A DNA stretch of 64,000 nucleotides from Diphasiastrum complanatum (GCA_029204225.1 CM055110.1:21620988-21684987), one strand, 5' to 3'. Positions 50,977 through 64,000 are shown, numbered from the stretch's first letter. The notes: generated from the letters alone by a model not told the origin. Numbers and translations are program-made.

Positions 50977-53630
50977 TTCAAATTATATATGCGTGATGGG
51001 GCACTATGTCTCGGAATGCTTCAAGAGGAAGCAAGCTCAAGGTCAAGCCAACATTGGACAAGAGGGAGAAGAGAGTTCTCATGATGACTCACTCATGATG
51101 TCAACTTTTTCATCATCAAATGTCAAAGGTGTCCTTGGTGGATAGATAATGGGGCTAGCTCCCACATGTCGAGTAGAAGGGAGTATTTTTCTCAACTCAC
51201 ACTTTATGTAGGACTTATAAAGTCCATTTTTACAGAAAATGATCATGAATGTAAAGTTGAAGGTGTGGGATCCATTACCTTATGCTTAGGATCTTCCAAG
51301 AAGACTAAGATAGATGGTGTTCTCTTCATTCCTACGATTACTAAGAATTTGCTTAGTGTTGGTCAACTTTTAGATCCTGCTTTCATTGTGGAGTTCTCTA
51401 CTAATGTATCAACATCAAGAAAAGTGGGATGATCATAGCAAGGGGAACAAGGTTTGGGAGGTTATTTAAGCTTGATGCTTTTGTTGATCCTAACCAATTT
51501 GTGAGGTAGCCGAGGAGAAGAACATGGCCACATTTGATTTGTGGCACAAGAGGCTTGGCCACATCAACACTAAGTCCATGGAAGCCATGTGCAAGGAGGA
51601 GCATGCTCTCAAGCTTCCAAGATATTTGGCAAATTAGGAGGAAAGGGTATGTGAAGCTTGTCACTTGTGTCTTGGCTAAGACACACAAGTTACCTTTTCC
51701 AAGCTCAATCACAAAGACAAGTCATCCACTCGAGTTGATCCACTCGGATGTGCATTTTGCTAGCACAAAGAGCAATGGTGGAGCTACAATATTTGTCACC
51801 TTTATAGATGAATACTTAAGATATAAATGGGTATATCTACTTTCCTCTAAAACACATGTTTTTGAGAGTTTTTTCAAGTTCAAGACTTGTTGAGAAGCAT
51901 CATGATTACAAGATCAAGTTTTTTAGAAGTGATAATGGAGGAGAATATATCTCAAATGAATTTAAAGACTTTTGTGATCAAGAAGGGATCAAGAAGGAGT
52001 TATCTTGCCCTTACACCCCTCAACAAAATGGGGTGGCCGAGAGGAGAAATAGGACTCTATGTGAATGTTTAAAAGCTCTAAGGTTAGATGCATGCCTACC
52101 TTAAGTCTTTTTGAGGAGAAGCTCTCATGTGTGCTAACTTCTTATGTAATAGAGTTCCATGTATAAATCGTAAAACATCTTATGAGTTGTTGTATGGAGA
52201 AAGGCCTAATCTCAAAGACTTGAAGGTGTGTTTGGATGCATTTGCTATGTACATGTCCCTTTGGACAAAGAACCAAGGAGGATCCATCATCCATGAAAGG
52301 TGTGGTAGGCTATGGCAATGCAAGCAAAGGTTACAAAATCTTCATTCCCTCTTCTCAAAAGGTTGTCATTTCTAGGGATATCATTTTTTATGAGACAAGA
52401 ATACATAAGCTTGAAGGTGATTCATCTAACCACTCTATTGGAAGAGAGGTAGCCGAGATTAAGAAGGAGCTTGATCATGAGGAGGAGCTAGAGCCAAGAA
52501 CACCCAACATACCAAGAAGATCCACAAGGTCAAGGATGGAGCCATTAAGGCTCACATACAAGGACAAGGGTAAGCAAGCCGAGCGAAGTACTTCTTCTTA
52601 TACTTTCATCACATCTTTTGAAGAGCCTTCAAATCTTAGTGAAGCCTTAGAATCAAAGGAGTGGTTTCAAGCTATGTGTGATGAGTACAATGCATTGGTG
52701 GAAAATGATACTTGGATGCTTGTTGATTTACCCATAATAGATAAGAATGTGATTGGATGTAAGTGAGTTTTTAAGCTCAAGTTGAATCAAGATGAGAGTG
52801 TTTCTAAGCACAAGGCAAGGCTTGTAGCCAAGGGGTATGCTCAATCAAAGGACATAGTTTATGATGAGACTTTTGCACTCGTGGCAAAGATGGTCACCAT
52901 AAGACGAATCATTGCTCTTGCTTCTCACTTTGGTTGGTTGTTGTTTCAAATGGATGTATCAAATGCGTTTTTAAATGGCCATTTGTAAGAAGACATATTC
53001 ATGGAGCAGCCCGAGGGCTTCCTCAAGCGAGGTATGGAAGAAAAGGTGTGTCATCTCAAGTGGAGCTTGTATGGTTTAAAACAAGCTTCTAGAACTTGAA
53101 ACACAAGGCTCAATATTTTTCTTATCTCTATTGAATTTTTCTCTTCATGATTATGATCCCACTTTGTACATAAGGTTTAGTGAAAAAGGCATTGTACTTT
53201 TACTACTTTATATTTATGATATCATACTTAGTGGAGATCTATCCAAAGAGTTTAAGATGGTAGATCTCGAATATTTGCAATTCATTTTGGGTATGGAAGT
53301 ACTTAGATCTTTAGATTACATCTTCATTTGTCAATCTAAGTATGCTATTTCGTTACTCAATAGATTTAACATACATTGATGCAAGCTTGTAGAGACTCCT
53401 ATGGAGCATGATGTAAAAGTAACCAATAAAGAGGATAAAGGATCCTTCAAGGACATCATTCTTTATAGACAACTTACTGGCTCCTTAATGTTTGCAAGCT
53501 TAGTCAAAATATGCAAGGTCCATTAGTTATCCATTGGAAATGTGCCAAAAGAATATTGAGATAAATTTCGAGCACACTAGATTTTGGGATCCTTTATAGA
53601 AGTGAATCCATTAACTTGCATGCTTTTAGT
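50977..53630 (+). pseudogene. Ty1/copia gag-pol, nearly all domains, very decayed
   Basis: Order: half zinc knuckle (MGHYVSECFKRKQA, 50995), protease (WIDNGASSHMSSRREYF, near 51140; Asp-Asn-Gly in place of Asp-Ser-Gly), VLFIPTITKNLLSVGQLLD, integrase (FFRSDNGGEYISNEF near 51920 and PQQNGVAERRNRTL near 52020, so second Asp and Glu remain), linker (RRSTRSRMEPLRLTY). RT follows: MLVDLP then KHKARLVAKGYAQSKD, FQMDVSNAFLNGHL, then LLLYIYDIILSGD near 53200 where the YVDD box is IYDI. The RNase H start is lost. At least a dozen stops and shifts. Gag N-terminus and 5' LTR are absent. Confidence 0.9.
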
Positions 53631-54072
53631 TATTTAGTTGAAATGAGGCCAAAATGTGCTTAGATAAAAGCTAGAGAAATTCTAGGAGCTAAAAATAACA
53701 TGTTTTACATTGTTTTTGGATCTTGAGATCTTGACCCCAAATTAGAAAAGATCCAATGACCTATTAGGTTAGATATTGGGGTTTGTGTATGATAAGATCA
53801 AATATGCCCTAAATGTTCATATCCAAGCTCGAAATGTATAAAAGGTGTGATGGGATCTTCATCCAAATATGAAAAAACATCGAGTTTTTCATTAACATTG
53901 TCTTTGAGCTATTGTATGTAAGTGATTTTATGCTACATGTTTTGGAAAGTACTAAAGCTGATTACAAGTCTAATATGTTTGCTGCACTTTACTTTTGTGT
54001 ACTTGATCAAATCTATGTGGCCATTGTGGAGTTAAATGTCAAATTAACTAGTTTTGGTAACTAGTCTTGATT
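53631..54072 (+). repeat. Possible 3' LTR remnant with TATA box
   Basis: Follows the decayed pol in the same orientation. TGTATAAAAGGTG near 53838 is a good TATA box; GAGGCCAAAATG and AACTAGTTTTGGTAACTAG phrases recall the LTR at 22.85 kb (GGCCAAAATGCATTTTAG, CAACTAGTTTAGTC). Ends could not be fixed. Confidence 0.4.
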
Positions 54073-54300
54073 CTAGTTCATAGTTTGGTTGAGAAGTTCA
54101 TTAGTCACATTCATCTTGATCATATGAAGAGCTCTCTTTGTCCTCCTATCATATCTCAATTTTTCTTCCTCCACACCTACAACAATGTTCATCAACTCAT
54201 TTATCTCAAGGAGAGACTCCATTCTCACCTTCCAAGTTGAATAGTTGCTTGAAGTAAGCCTATCATTGCTCCACAACATGAAACCTCCATTTATAGCCAT
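54073..54300 (-). pseudogene. Ty1/copia gag N-terminus
   Basis: 75 codons from an ATG at 54300 (MAINGGFMLWSNDRLTSSNY, then STWKVRMESLLEINELMN). This matches the N-terminus of the gag at 47815 (GGFLLES.ERLTSTNYS.WKVRMESL). It is cut off where the opposite-strand LTR remnant begins, so only the start of the element remains. Confidence 0.8.
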
Positions 54301-55210
54301 GTTGATATGGAACCTCTCAAATCTTTTTCTTGCACAAAACTAGCAAAATCAACACATAGAATTGATGACACTTGATCAACACATGATCAACCTATAATAT
54401 CATGAACTTTTTCAATCTCTAAGATTGAAACACAATCTTGAAAAGTCCAGCAACTCAAAATCAACAGATCCTAACAATTTTAGGATTTTCACAAAAGTGC
54501 ATATATTAAATCACACAAATTCTATATGCAAAAGCTAGAAACTTGATATAGAATCTTAAAGAATGATATAAACCCTTTTTTATGCATCAAAACTCGCCAC
54601 AATCCAACAAATAGGGAGGGAAATTGGCCTTCTACAAGTATTTTGACCTAGATTGAGCTTTGGATCACAAAGATCCTCATTCTACACTTAAAAATGTTTT
54701 AGAGAGCACATCTAGTTTCATTACAAATGTAGAAATCATGCATCTACTACACATAGAAGATGAAAACTCAATAAGAACTTGTCATAAACAATTAGACATA
54801 ATAATTTATTGTTCATGTCAGTACAACAATAGTACTCACACGTGTGGATCCATATACATAAGAAAAGTAGCATTCTACACAAAAAAATTCACTATATCAC
54901 CACCAAGATGCAAGAGATGGATGTAAGAATGAATGAGAGAAAAATGAGAGAGATGGTTTTCTCCCACTCCTATAGCCTATTTATAAAAGCCTCTTGCCCT
55001 ATTCGTATGTTCTTGCACAAGCTTATCAACTTATGGAAGTTTCTAGATCCTTACCAAAACCTACATCAAACATGACTAGATTCAATGCATGTTTTTGAAC
55101 CAATATCAAGAAGTCTATATGTGATCTTATCAACTTGCCTAAGTTGTCAAAAATAGTAAATCCACTATTCTTAGGCCTTATTAGCTTTATAAAGTCTATC
55201 TCTAAGATAA
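54301..55210 (-). repeat. Leader and LTR family X, minus orientation
   Basis: On the minus strand 55210-54790: AGTGGATTTACTATTTTTG, ATGCATTGAATCTAGTCATG, TATA box TTTATAAATAGGC (near 54980), short CTCTCTCATTTTTCTCTC, then GGATCCACACGTGTGAGTAC. This is the same plan as 18010-18480. The CT tract is short and impure here, whereas other copies have 74-193 bp. CACACGTGTG lies at 54837. About 490 bp of leader separate it from gag. Confidence 0.65.
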
Positions 55211-56177
55211 AAATACATATTGGCAAATAAACTCGACATAACTAGTTGACATTTTCACAATCAACATAAAGAAAAAGTAAAGTGATATGAACTCTGTCTA
55301 TTTTGAATTAAAGAGAGTGGTCACTCATCATGAACCCAAGAGCAACCAAGAAAGTGTTAAGCCTAAAGGCCTTGCCTTATCTCCTCAATTTTCCATTAAT
55401 ACAACCCATGGCCCCTTACCACCAATAAGTTTGTTTTGTATTCACACCTTTTGACACAGTCACCCTTGACCCAAACCGGGACCCTTCAACATTTGGAAAA
55501 CCCTTCGTGATAATCTCTATTTAAAACTACCATGACCTCCACAAAGCCTCTTATGCATACAGCCAATCCCCCTCGGGACTCCAAGTGGACTCATTTTGAT
55601 CTTGAGCAAATTTGAAATTTGAAATCATCCACAAAATACTCCAAGCCAAACATAGTAAATTCATTCTTCCATTGTATCCTCTTCCTCTTAAAACCAAGTA
55701 ATCCTTTGCAAATTATTAGACTTGATTCTTCTGCCTAAATGACAATGACACTATCACTCACCTCCTTTTCAATTTTGCCCTAGCCTAATGGCTTATCCTA
55801 TGGAGGTCCACTTGATTCGAATTTCTCTTATCCAATGAGGTTATACTTTTTCTTTGGTGATAATTTCCCTATCAATCGAGCTAACCACCTTATTTGGTTG
55901 CTTTGAAAAGAGAACATTCTTTGGGCACAAGTAATATATATGCAATAAGCTAGTTTACTCAATTGTCTTGTCTAAAATATAATTAGAACTACTATAGGCT
56001 TTTATATGGTGTGTGCCATGTTGTTTCTTGGTTCTTGCTACTACTCCATACATAACCTTTATATAATTACATAGCTATCTTGCCCTCATCATTTGGTTCT
56101 TCCTGCCATGAGCCACCTAGTTGTTTGTCTATAGTGTATATTTATTTATAGTAAGAATAGTTCTCAATGATTTATTG

Positions 56178-56180
<3 letters not shown>
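55211..56180. other. Intergenic stretch, nothing assignable
   Basis: No domain, LTR end or inverted repeat recognised. Slightly pyrimidine-biased on the plus strand. Confidence 0.45.

Positions 56181-56235
<55 letters not shown>
56181..56235. repeat. (TG)n microsatellite, ~55 bp
   Basis: Uninterrupted TG repeat, the only GT/CA-type tract of this length in the window. Confidence 0.97.
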
Positions 56236-56237
<2 letters not shown>

Positions 56238-59200
56238 TTGAACCTACCAAAACTAAACACAATTTAACCAATCGCTAATGATCAATATGTTACGAAATAG
56301 TAAATAAGCCGTAACTGACGTCTCTTCGACTTTGTCAAAACACAATTAGGTTGAAGAGAGCATGCTCACCTGCATCCATCCACAACAATAACCGAATGAG
56401 AACTGAGGAATCCTTGTGGGAACTACAAGCGTCTACACAAACTCGCAGTTGTTATCTATCACACAACTTGATGTATTAATAACAACCAAAAAATGTTTCT
56501 AAAAAAAATGTAAAGTTTTATAAAAAAAACATTTTTCTATAATACTTTCAGTGCTATGAAAAGTCGACAAATAAAATAGACAGCATATTGTCGACAAAGT
56601 CATAACGAGTACTTTTTTTACTTCTAAACGTCATTTTACCAAGATCTTCCATCCTAGTAACATCAGGATACATTGTAAGTAAATATCACCGATGAAACAT
56701 GGAAACCAAATTTTATAGGAATCAAAGGACAACCACATAGTGGTTTCAACTTGGTTATGTTAAATTATTGCTCGCAGCTATTTTATACCCCACGTCTAAT
56801 AGCAAAGTTTTAAAGAGGTAGCCAAAGACTTAAGTTTTACCATAAGCAAACAGTAACTGAATCCATCAAAATCATGGTAAAACCATATAGAGCTGTTATT
56901 TATCATAAACCAAGCTCAACTGTACAATAAAAATATTGTTAATTGCAAAATATAAGGAGCAAAGTAAAATAACTAAACTCCCACCTAAATAAATAGAAGT
57001 GGGCAACAGTGAGATCGACAAACCTCAGCTAACAACTGTCAAGACAGCAAAACAAAGAGAACCACAAAAAACGTGACAGTAAGAAACCAAAAACCACAAT
57101 CCTCCAAGAAGCAAAAAGCCAGTAGCCAGCACCCACAAAACATCAACAAAGAGCCAGAAAGCACAACGTTTTTAATCTGAACGAGGCAGAAGAGAAGGAC
57201 ACCAACACCAGAACTAGCACCACGCAGCAATGCCAGGGAAACAGCTAGCAAACAGCAAGGAAAGGCTATCAAAAAGCAGGGCAAGAAAAAGAGGGAGAAG
57301 CCACCAAGCCAACGGCCGCCGCACTGCCCATCAAAGCCCATGAATGCGCATTGCCATCAGAAACCCAGCGTAGCCAGCCAGGAAGAAGCACCACAAAGTG
57401 GCAGGGAAAAGAGAGGAGAAGGAAAATGAGGACCCCAAAGGAAGCACAACGCCACAAAGGGGGCTTTAGAGCACGGGCCACGCGTGGAAGGGGTTTGGCG
57501 CCGGTGCCTCCCAACGCGTGACGTGTGGGCCGTGCTCGGGTGCCCGCCAAAATCAGGGCCAAAGAAGCAAAAAGCAAGAGAACAAACCAACAAGCCACAA
57601 AAAAACCCCAGCCGGACAATCCAAAACCGAAAAGAAAAAAATACCTATAAAAAACCGTAAAAAGGAACAACGGAAAAATCCGAAAACCAGTACAAAAGGT
57701 CGAATTCGAGTGTATCTTTTGAGTGCATCAAGCCAGATCTGTAGGCTTAAAGTTCATCTGAATTGGGTGGAATTCTATGAGACTATAAAAACTATTCTTG
57801 CATTCTTTAACAGCCAAAACCAGTACTTTCAATCATGAAAGCCAATAATGGTATATAAACATCAAAGTTTCCACCTTCCTGGTTATCTTCAACAACGAGA
57901 GTACTGTGCCAACATAAGGCCTCTAGAAAACATCATCTGCTAAAAACAACCATGTACACGAGTTATTTGATGAATTTAGGAGAAGCAAAGGGAAACGGCA
58001 AGCTCATCAGATTGCTAGTAAAACATTTTCACTCCTGTAAGACTAAGTTTTAATGCAGAATACTATGCTTGTATAAATAAGCTTCAAAAGAATAGTTTGA
58101 TTCTAATGAGGTTAGCAAGTGTGCATGTAATAAGACTACAAAATGTTCAGAAAAAAAAAAGGAAATTTCTTTTCTTTATGTATAAATTCATTCACCTCTC
58201 GGGTCATGATATAGTCGAAAATTATGAATCTGAAGGAAACTTCATCAGTTAAAGCAGCCTTATCTGCCAAAACGTTTTTGTTCCCGCATCAGCAAAAGAG
58301 AGGAAAGTCATGCAATTGTAACACATTTTTATAGAAAGAAAATTGTAACCGGATTGATTCTCGTTGATTATGGTTGATACCTTAATTTGAAATATCAGCA
58401 TCTTGTCGTCTTGTAAGCTTTTTACTATTTTTTGGAATCTGCATACAGTTATAGCACAGCCACGCAAGTACAAGAAAACAATGTGAGCTTGAGAAGCCAC
58501 ATACAGTGTAGTACATAGCATTTAGGACAACTTTGTTGAAGACTTTTGAGATTGGCATTTGCTTGTGAAACTTTCTACAAATGTAACATTGACCATAATC
58601 CCTGGTAGTAGTGCTGATGGTCGATGGTCAACAAGTACGGGTCAAACTGACACGTAGATGTCCCTGGACCTGCTTGCTAACTAGTAGCTCAATGATGTTT
58701 CTTTAGCTTTTCTTGCTAAAGGTATGTGGCCTAGCTTTATTTTCTCACCTTAGAAGGTGCGACAATTCTGAGGAACTATATAACATCTTTAGAACCATAA
58801 GATGGGATTAAAATGTATGTCAATCATCATCTAGATGAAAGTTGAAAGTAAGCAGGGAAGACCCGAGAAATCAGCTTGCCTTTTCCAAGAACATTCATCT
58901 TCTTACTTATCTAAGAAATGGACATACACAGAGACATTGCAAAATATTTCAACTCATTTACTAACAAGTTACTCAAGCCAAGTCATATAAAATACAAATA
59001 AGCTTGTATTAGTAAAAGATTATACTGTACTTTGCAATGCAGCTTTCAAAAATGCAGGCATGAGAAGAGACTAACAACCTTGCCAAAAAGATCTAAACAT
59101 TAAGGTACTAAATCATGAGGTGTACCTTTTGTGCTGCACTGATCCAAGATTTTAAGGCTTAGTGCATGCCTAGGGTACTGCACCCTTTGTTATCATATGA

Positions 59201-59380
59201 AAATATGATCTCTAAGTTGGGGGCATAACTGTGGTCACTTTTCTATGTGACCAAGAAAGAGCATGGAGGATCAAATCAAGTCATAAGAGTTAAACCTAAG
59301 CTCCAATCTTACTCAAGATAAGTTCCAACACAATGTAGAAATGATAGCAATGCATTCAATAACCTTCAAATACTCTTAAA
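56236..59380. other. Intergenic stretch with a purine-rich, GC-rich patch at 57.0-57.7 kb
   Basis: 57000-57710 is strongly purine-rich on the plus strand and has a GC-rich core with CCACGCGTGG near 57479 and AACGCGTGACGTGTGGGCC near 57513. Long open frames on the minus strand here (up to 133 codons) are Leu/Phe/Val-rich, as expected from the purine bias, and look non-coding. Outside the patch I see nothing. Confidence 0.45.
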
Positions 59381-59989
59381 AGGAATGTGTTTTCAGACAA
59401 AAACACTCACTTTAATATGAGCTTTGTGGTAGCTGTGGTTATTGCTCGTCTTTGTTCTCTTCAACATAGGTGTGGTGATTGCTTCTGTTATGGCCATATT
59501 CAGCTAAGGACATGGAATAGTCCTAATATGGTAGACCGGCCTTCCAGTGTTCGAGATTATTGGTCACGCCTAGATTTTATTCCAAGTCGAGGCCTGTTGG
59601 TGACTAATAAGCTTGAGAGGACCCATACACTCTAATTGAGACATATGGAGTAGTGCATGTACGTGTGACTCTTATAGGCAGGAGGTATGCATGAAGAGCT
59701 GTGACCTATTTATAGTTGACCTGCATGGGGATTGCATGGGTTCATGCACAGGATCCTACTCTCTATATATTAAGGTAGTGATTATTTCGTCGACAACTTG
59801 GTCTAGGTTACCTGTAGAGCTCGTCTCCTCTAGCTATCACATGGCATGGCTTGGGGGCTAGATCCAGGAGGTTTCTCCAGGAGGGATCTAGGTTTGGTTG
59901 GGTGGTTTTGCTCCACAATCTCTCTTGTGTTTTCCTATCCTCATCTTAGGGGATTGTCCCTAGTGGTCATTACATTGGTATCAGAGCCC
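59381..59989 (+). repeat. Solitary copia 5' LTR region with primer-binding site
   Basis: TGGTATCAGAGCCC at 59976-59989 is preceded by ...GGTCATTACAT, the expected LTR end. A TATA-like CTATATATTAAGG lies near 59762. The LTR start is unknown (about 59380 is a guess). No gag or pol follows, so the internal region is deleted or lies in unrecognisable form. Confidence 0.6.
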
Positions 59990-62417
59990 GGCTAAGATGC
60001 GGTCTTGGATGGGATGGGAACAAGCTCTACACTGAATTGGAAGTTGGAAGCACTTGGATTTGCATCCTGGTTTAGAGTGCTGATTTCAAGAGAAGTTCGA
60101 ATTTGAGTTTCGCTAATTCCGATTGTTTGGCATGCTTTTTGAAATTGGTGGTAGAGTGCTCTTCTACATGTTCCATTCTTGTAAAAGATGCTTGGAACTA
60201 GTGTGAATTCGTTTGTAATTTCTTGTTTTCTTGGAGAAGCTTCCAATTAATGTAGAAGGATTTAGTGTGAAAGATCTTGTTGCTTGTTTGGAGCTTAAAT
60301 CTGCTAGATGGAGAAACATGCATAGGACCATAATGTTCTACGAAGTTAGATTCATGTAGGACTAGCTGAGTTATGGATAGATTAATTTGGATTGATCAGT
60401 CTTGGTGAAATAACTAGCTAGCTGATAGAACTCGTGAATCTAATGATTGCATGTGAGCATTGAGAGCTTTTGAAAAAAGAAAGAAAAAAAAACTAATCCT
60501 CTACTGGAACATGCTGGAGCTTCTAGTTAAACATTCACTGGTGCTTACAGTCTCTGAGGCCCATGTTCACCCCACCAATGGTGCTATAGAGTTGTAGCAA
60601 GTGTAGCAAAAGCCTTGTAGGCCAATATTGAGAGGAGTGAGAAATAGCAGGATAGATTATTTTGCCAGAAAAAAGAAGTCGACTTCCCAGTGCTTAGAAC
60701 CCTCTATTAGTAGAAGGATGAGCAAAACCAACGCCATTAATTGCAAGTACATACACAGTAGAGCTCAAGAAAACAATAAAAATCAAGAATAAAATGTCCT
60801 ATATGTGTGGCAAAGCTCAAGAAAATGACGGATATGATGTATAAAATGTTCTACACAATTTTTTCTTGTCATTTCAAAAGTCGTGCACATACTTGAATAG
60901 GTGCAGGTGCTGATGTACGCCGTATGATGAGCACCTCCAATCGAATGCCCTGTCAAAGGGTTCGTGCAGTCATTCAAGTTTAGAAAATGCTGTTTTTTTC
61001 TAAAAATGACTTAAAGAGCATAGCAGAATTGTAGAACACGATAAGCATTTCCTTGGTCCTACTAGGAATAGACGTCTCTTCTGGTTCTACTTTACCTCCA
61101 TGTCAATAGGAAGAGACTCCAGCACTTGTAAGAAAAGCCTTTGATTCTCTTCTATCTCATGTCTCATACTTTTACTATGCGACAACAAAATAGCAGCTCC
61201 TACACAGAGCAGAATCCATGATCTGATGACAATCTTTGAATGTTATTTGTTCTGATGTTGAAAATATCAAGCCCCTCTCAAACACATTTGTTATCTAGAC
61301 AGTTTGCATAGGAAATAATATTTGACTTGACTACGCCGAACATTCAGCAATGTCTTTGAGCATTTACAAAGATTTAAAAAAATCCTCAAAGGTAGACTTT
61401 CATCGTTCGGTGCAGATTATACAGATTGCGGAGCATCAAACCCCATCCATGAGAAGAGAAATGTCATGACCACAGAGACTGCAAACAAGTGTGTTTAGTT
61501 CTTTTGGGAAAAATAGCTTACAGGCCCCAGGAAGATGTACAGTCTAGATGGTAAAAAGGTAGTCATGTACTGTTATGAGTTGTGCTTTATAAGCAAGGGA
61601 ACTCACCTTTTATTAACATTGCATAGAAAATGCAACTCTAGAGATATGAAGGGAACTATATTTCTACAAATAGCTCACCGAACTTGATACCGCCAGATAG
61701 ATGTATAGAGAGAGCATCATAAAAAACTATTAAAAGTTTCTTTAATCCGGTGCAAAAATAACATAAGGAACTCTACAATATTACTTAATTCAGTCAAGTA
61801 GCTGCATTTAAAGCTACTAGATAAGTTTGATTTAAATAAGAGGTTCTTGTCATGCACAACATAAGTAAGCTCCTCTTAATCAGGTTATCTTTGATTGTCA
61901 TTGTAAAAAGGCATTATGTTTCCTAGTAAAAAAATATCAGACTGCCATTTCAACCACTTTTCTGCTGATTCGTAACAGCTCCAAAGAAAAGTAGCCCAAT
62001 TTTGTTATTATTTCGATTCACATTTCCCAATTCGATGCCAGAACTTACTAGTACTACATTGATGTTATTTGTGCTATTGATAACCTCCATAAAAGACAAA
62101 TGATTTGTCCGCACTGTCTACCACATCCATGTATAAGCTATGACATTTGAATATATAATCATTTTTACACTATTGTCAAGTTCACTTGTTGCATAAAAGA
62201 TAAAAGGCTTTGAAGATATTGTGCTCAAGTCCATTCTTGTAATAAAAAATACTTCAGATTCTTGAGAACGTTACTGGCAGAAACTTGTTAACAAAGAAAC
62301 AGTTGAAGACAGTACATTTGCATAAGAAAACCATGCACAACCTGTATCCTGCCTCAAGACTCGCACTATCTGCAAAAGACAATTCTGAATCAGAATCAGT
62401 CAATCTGTCTCTCTCTT

Positions 62418-62420
<3 letters not shown>
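59990..62420. other. Leader remnant and intergenic stretch
   Basis: 59990-60260 is probably copia leader. Beyond it no gene is recognised. A short frame on the minus strand near 60977-60880 (NPLTGHSIGGAHHTAYIS) is unassigned. Confidence 0.4.
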
Positions 62421-62502
<82 letters not shown>

Positions 62503-62529
62503 ACGCCCCCACTCACACACACACACACC
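62421..62529. repeat. Compound microsatellite (TC)n-(GC)n-...-(AC)n
   Basis: 70 bp of TC repeat (62421-62490), 12 bp of GC repeat (62491-62502), a short ACGCCCCC spacer and about 18 bp of AC repeat (62512-62529). The alternating purine-pyrimidine GC/AC part could adopt Z-DNA (inference). Confidence 0.95.
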
Positions 62530-64000
62530 GAAAGAGGTGACTAAGATCTGCAAGTAGCTTGAAAGGCTTAAGCAAGGTTGAATAGTGAGTTCTCTGATTG
62601 GAATCCACAAAGACAAATGGCCCAAAGAACTGATGCTGAAAGTTTTTTTGTAAGTTCAGAAAGCTAATATGCAATACACCTTTGAAAAGGAAGATGCAGA
62701 GTACCAGAATTGGGGTAAGTTTGGGTAAATAAGAAGTGGAGCAATGTGTTTTCTTTGTTTTTTCAAAGTGGGGATTTTAAAATGGAGTAGCATCTCGTTC
62801 ATTTAACAACCTTTAAGCATGTTGAGAGATATTTAGACTTTTTAATTTTATACCACTGCAGCCCCTTCATAGTTCATAGTTATGGAAACAATCGGGTGCT
62901 TCATTGGACCTCTCAAACATTGTTCTTTGCATGGTCATTCTATTGAGTTTGACTCATGGTTCCTATTTTCATTCACCAGTGGATAAGCTTAAGTTGACTT
63001 GGCCTAGTGGTAGGTAGGGTACCCTAGGGACCGACGACCCTATTAATAATGAAGTAAATCTTACTCATTCCATAGTTGATGATTCATTTCTCTGAGAGTT
63101 CTCTGCAGTGGACTCTCTTGATGTTTTTTAAAAGATAATCTAGTAGTGCTCCTTGTAGTATGTACAAGGACCTGCACATCAGCAAACTTTTGTCATTGTA
63201 AATTGTCCTTAACTGGAATTATATCAATTTGGTGTTATGTGATGCTAAGCATGTGAACTTGTTTCTAACTTGGCATCAAAACACTTTCCTGGATTGGGGT
63301 ACAATTTCATGTAAATCTTGAAAAATTTTCAACTCCACATGGCAACTTCTTCCTTGTGGTGAAATTCTCCCACTTGCCATTGTTTTGCGCCATTGCATCA
63401 GATTGTGCTTCCATCAACATGCTACATCGGCCTCTCATATTACCAACAAATTCTTCTCACAAAGACATCTATATGGTCCCTGGTTCTGCAATGCTACTAG
63501 TTTCCATTTGGACCATAAATTTTGGCCGGGGTCCATTCATGCTTTTGACTCATCTAAGAAAAGATGTCCTAAACTCGTGAACATTACTCCATAATCTATG
63601 TTTAGGATGGCAGCTTAGAAGCTATTTTGCTAAGAGAACGTCAATATTCTATTATTCCTATGAAATAAAGCCAAACAAAATGCAAAAGCTTTAAAAATGA
63701 TCAGACCCTCAAAAGAGTCAATCAAAGAAAACTATTGAAAATGGTAAACAATTGGTACAAAGGGTACATGAAGTTTAGCATTAAGGAGAGAAAATGGAAG
63801 TGAAACATAAGAGGAAAGACAAGAACACCATTTGGACAAAACATATGGAGGAATTTGTTGATGAGAATCTCTAATTGATCAAGGTGCACGTAATTGAGAA
63901 TACATCCTAGACATTTTTGTGTTGGGTCTCAAAATGTAATCTTATTGTTCCTTGTCTTCTAGAGAATAAACCTAATTTGCAAGCTACAAATGAAAATCAT
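62530..64000. other. Intergenic stretch to the window end
   Basis: No recognisable coding. A 74-codon plus-strand frame at 63356-63580 has no domain I know. 62998-63040 contains GGCCTAGTGGTAGG, similar to a Pol III A box, but no good B box. Confidence 0.4.

Noticed and set aside
57039-57670. Hydrophobic minus-strand frames of 78-133 codons
   Set aside because: Leu/Phe/Cys-rich composition follows from the purine bias of the plus strand; overlapping frames are open and no domain is seen.
62998-63060. tRNA-derived SINE
   Set aside because: GGCCTAGTGGTAGG resembles a Pol III A box, but no acceptable B box (GGTTCGANNCC) or poly-A/T tail follows.
63356-63594. Host gene exon near the right end
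   Set aside because: Two overlapping open frames of 69-74 codons without motif or convincing splice sites.

Overview
This window looks like a piece of a large, repeat-rich nuclear genome of a land plant. The evidence is an intron-containing alpha-expansin gene with the two classic plant expansin intron positions, many decayed Ty1/copia retrotransposons primed by an initiator-Met tRNA-like site (TGGTATCAGAGC), a Ty3/gypsy chromovirus remnant, a hAT-type MITE and long dinucleotide microsatellites. The Penelope-like retroelement remnants are uncommon in seed plants. Together with the AT-rich sequence and low gene density they make a fern, lycophyte or gymnosperm more likely than a flowering plant, but this is only an inference.

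Layout. 1-7 kb: three Ty1/copia pieces (minus integrase, plus RNase H with 3' LTR, minus gag/protease/RT with 3' LTR). 7-11 kb: the gene island, with one convincing host gene (EXPA, three exons, minus strand, 8272-9318), a hairpin and a 174-bp hAT MITE with a perfect 8-bp target duplication. 12.6-14.1 kb: chromovirus 3' end. 15.2 kb: a 193-bp CT tract joining two unrelated LTR sequences. 15.7-18.0 kb: an unrecognised multi-exon gene or gene relic with two zinc-knuckle-like motifs. 18-24 kb: stacked copia fragments and a dispersed repeat (here called Y). 24.2-34.4 kb: two halves of a Penelope-like element in opposite orientation, each carrying a copy of the same ~2.2-kb terminal repeat, so the locus reads as a giant inverted repeat. 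34.4-40.4 kb: an almost full-length copia inserted exactly into the Penelope reverse transcriptase. 43-55 kb: four more copia elements, two of them interleaved. 55-64 kb: mostly unassignable sequence with a lone copia LTR plus primer site and two microsatellites.

The only intact protein-coding gene I can support is the expansin, a secreted cell-wall-loosening protein. Every retroelement reading frame is broken by stops, frameshifts or deletions. The most interesting themes are the Penelope-like element, CT tracts that sit at promoter positions in several unrelated element families and also mark the recombination junctions between them, and a palindromic CACACGTGTG motif that recurs eight times, always in or beside copia LTRs.
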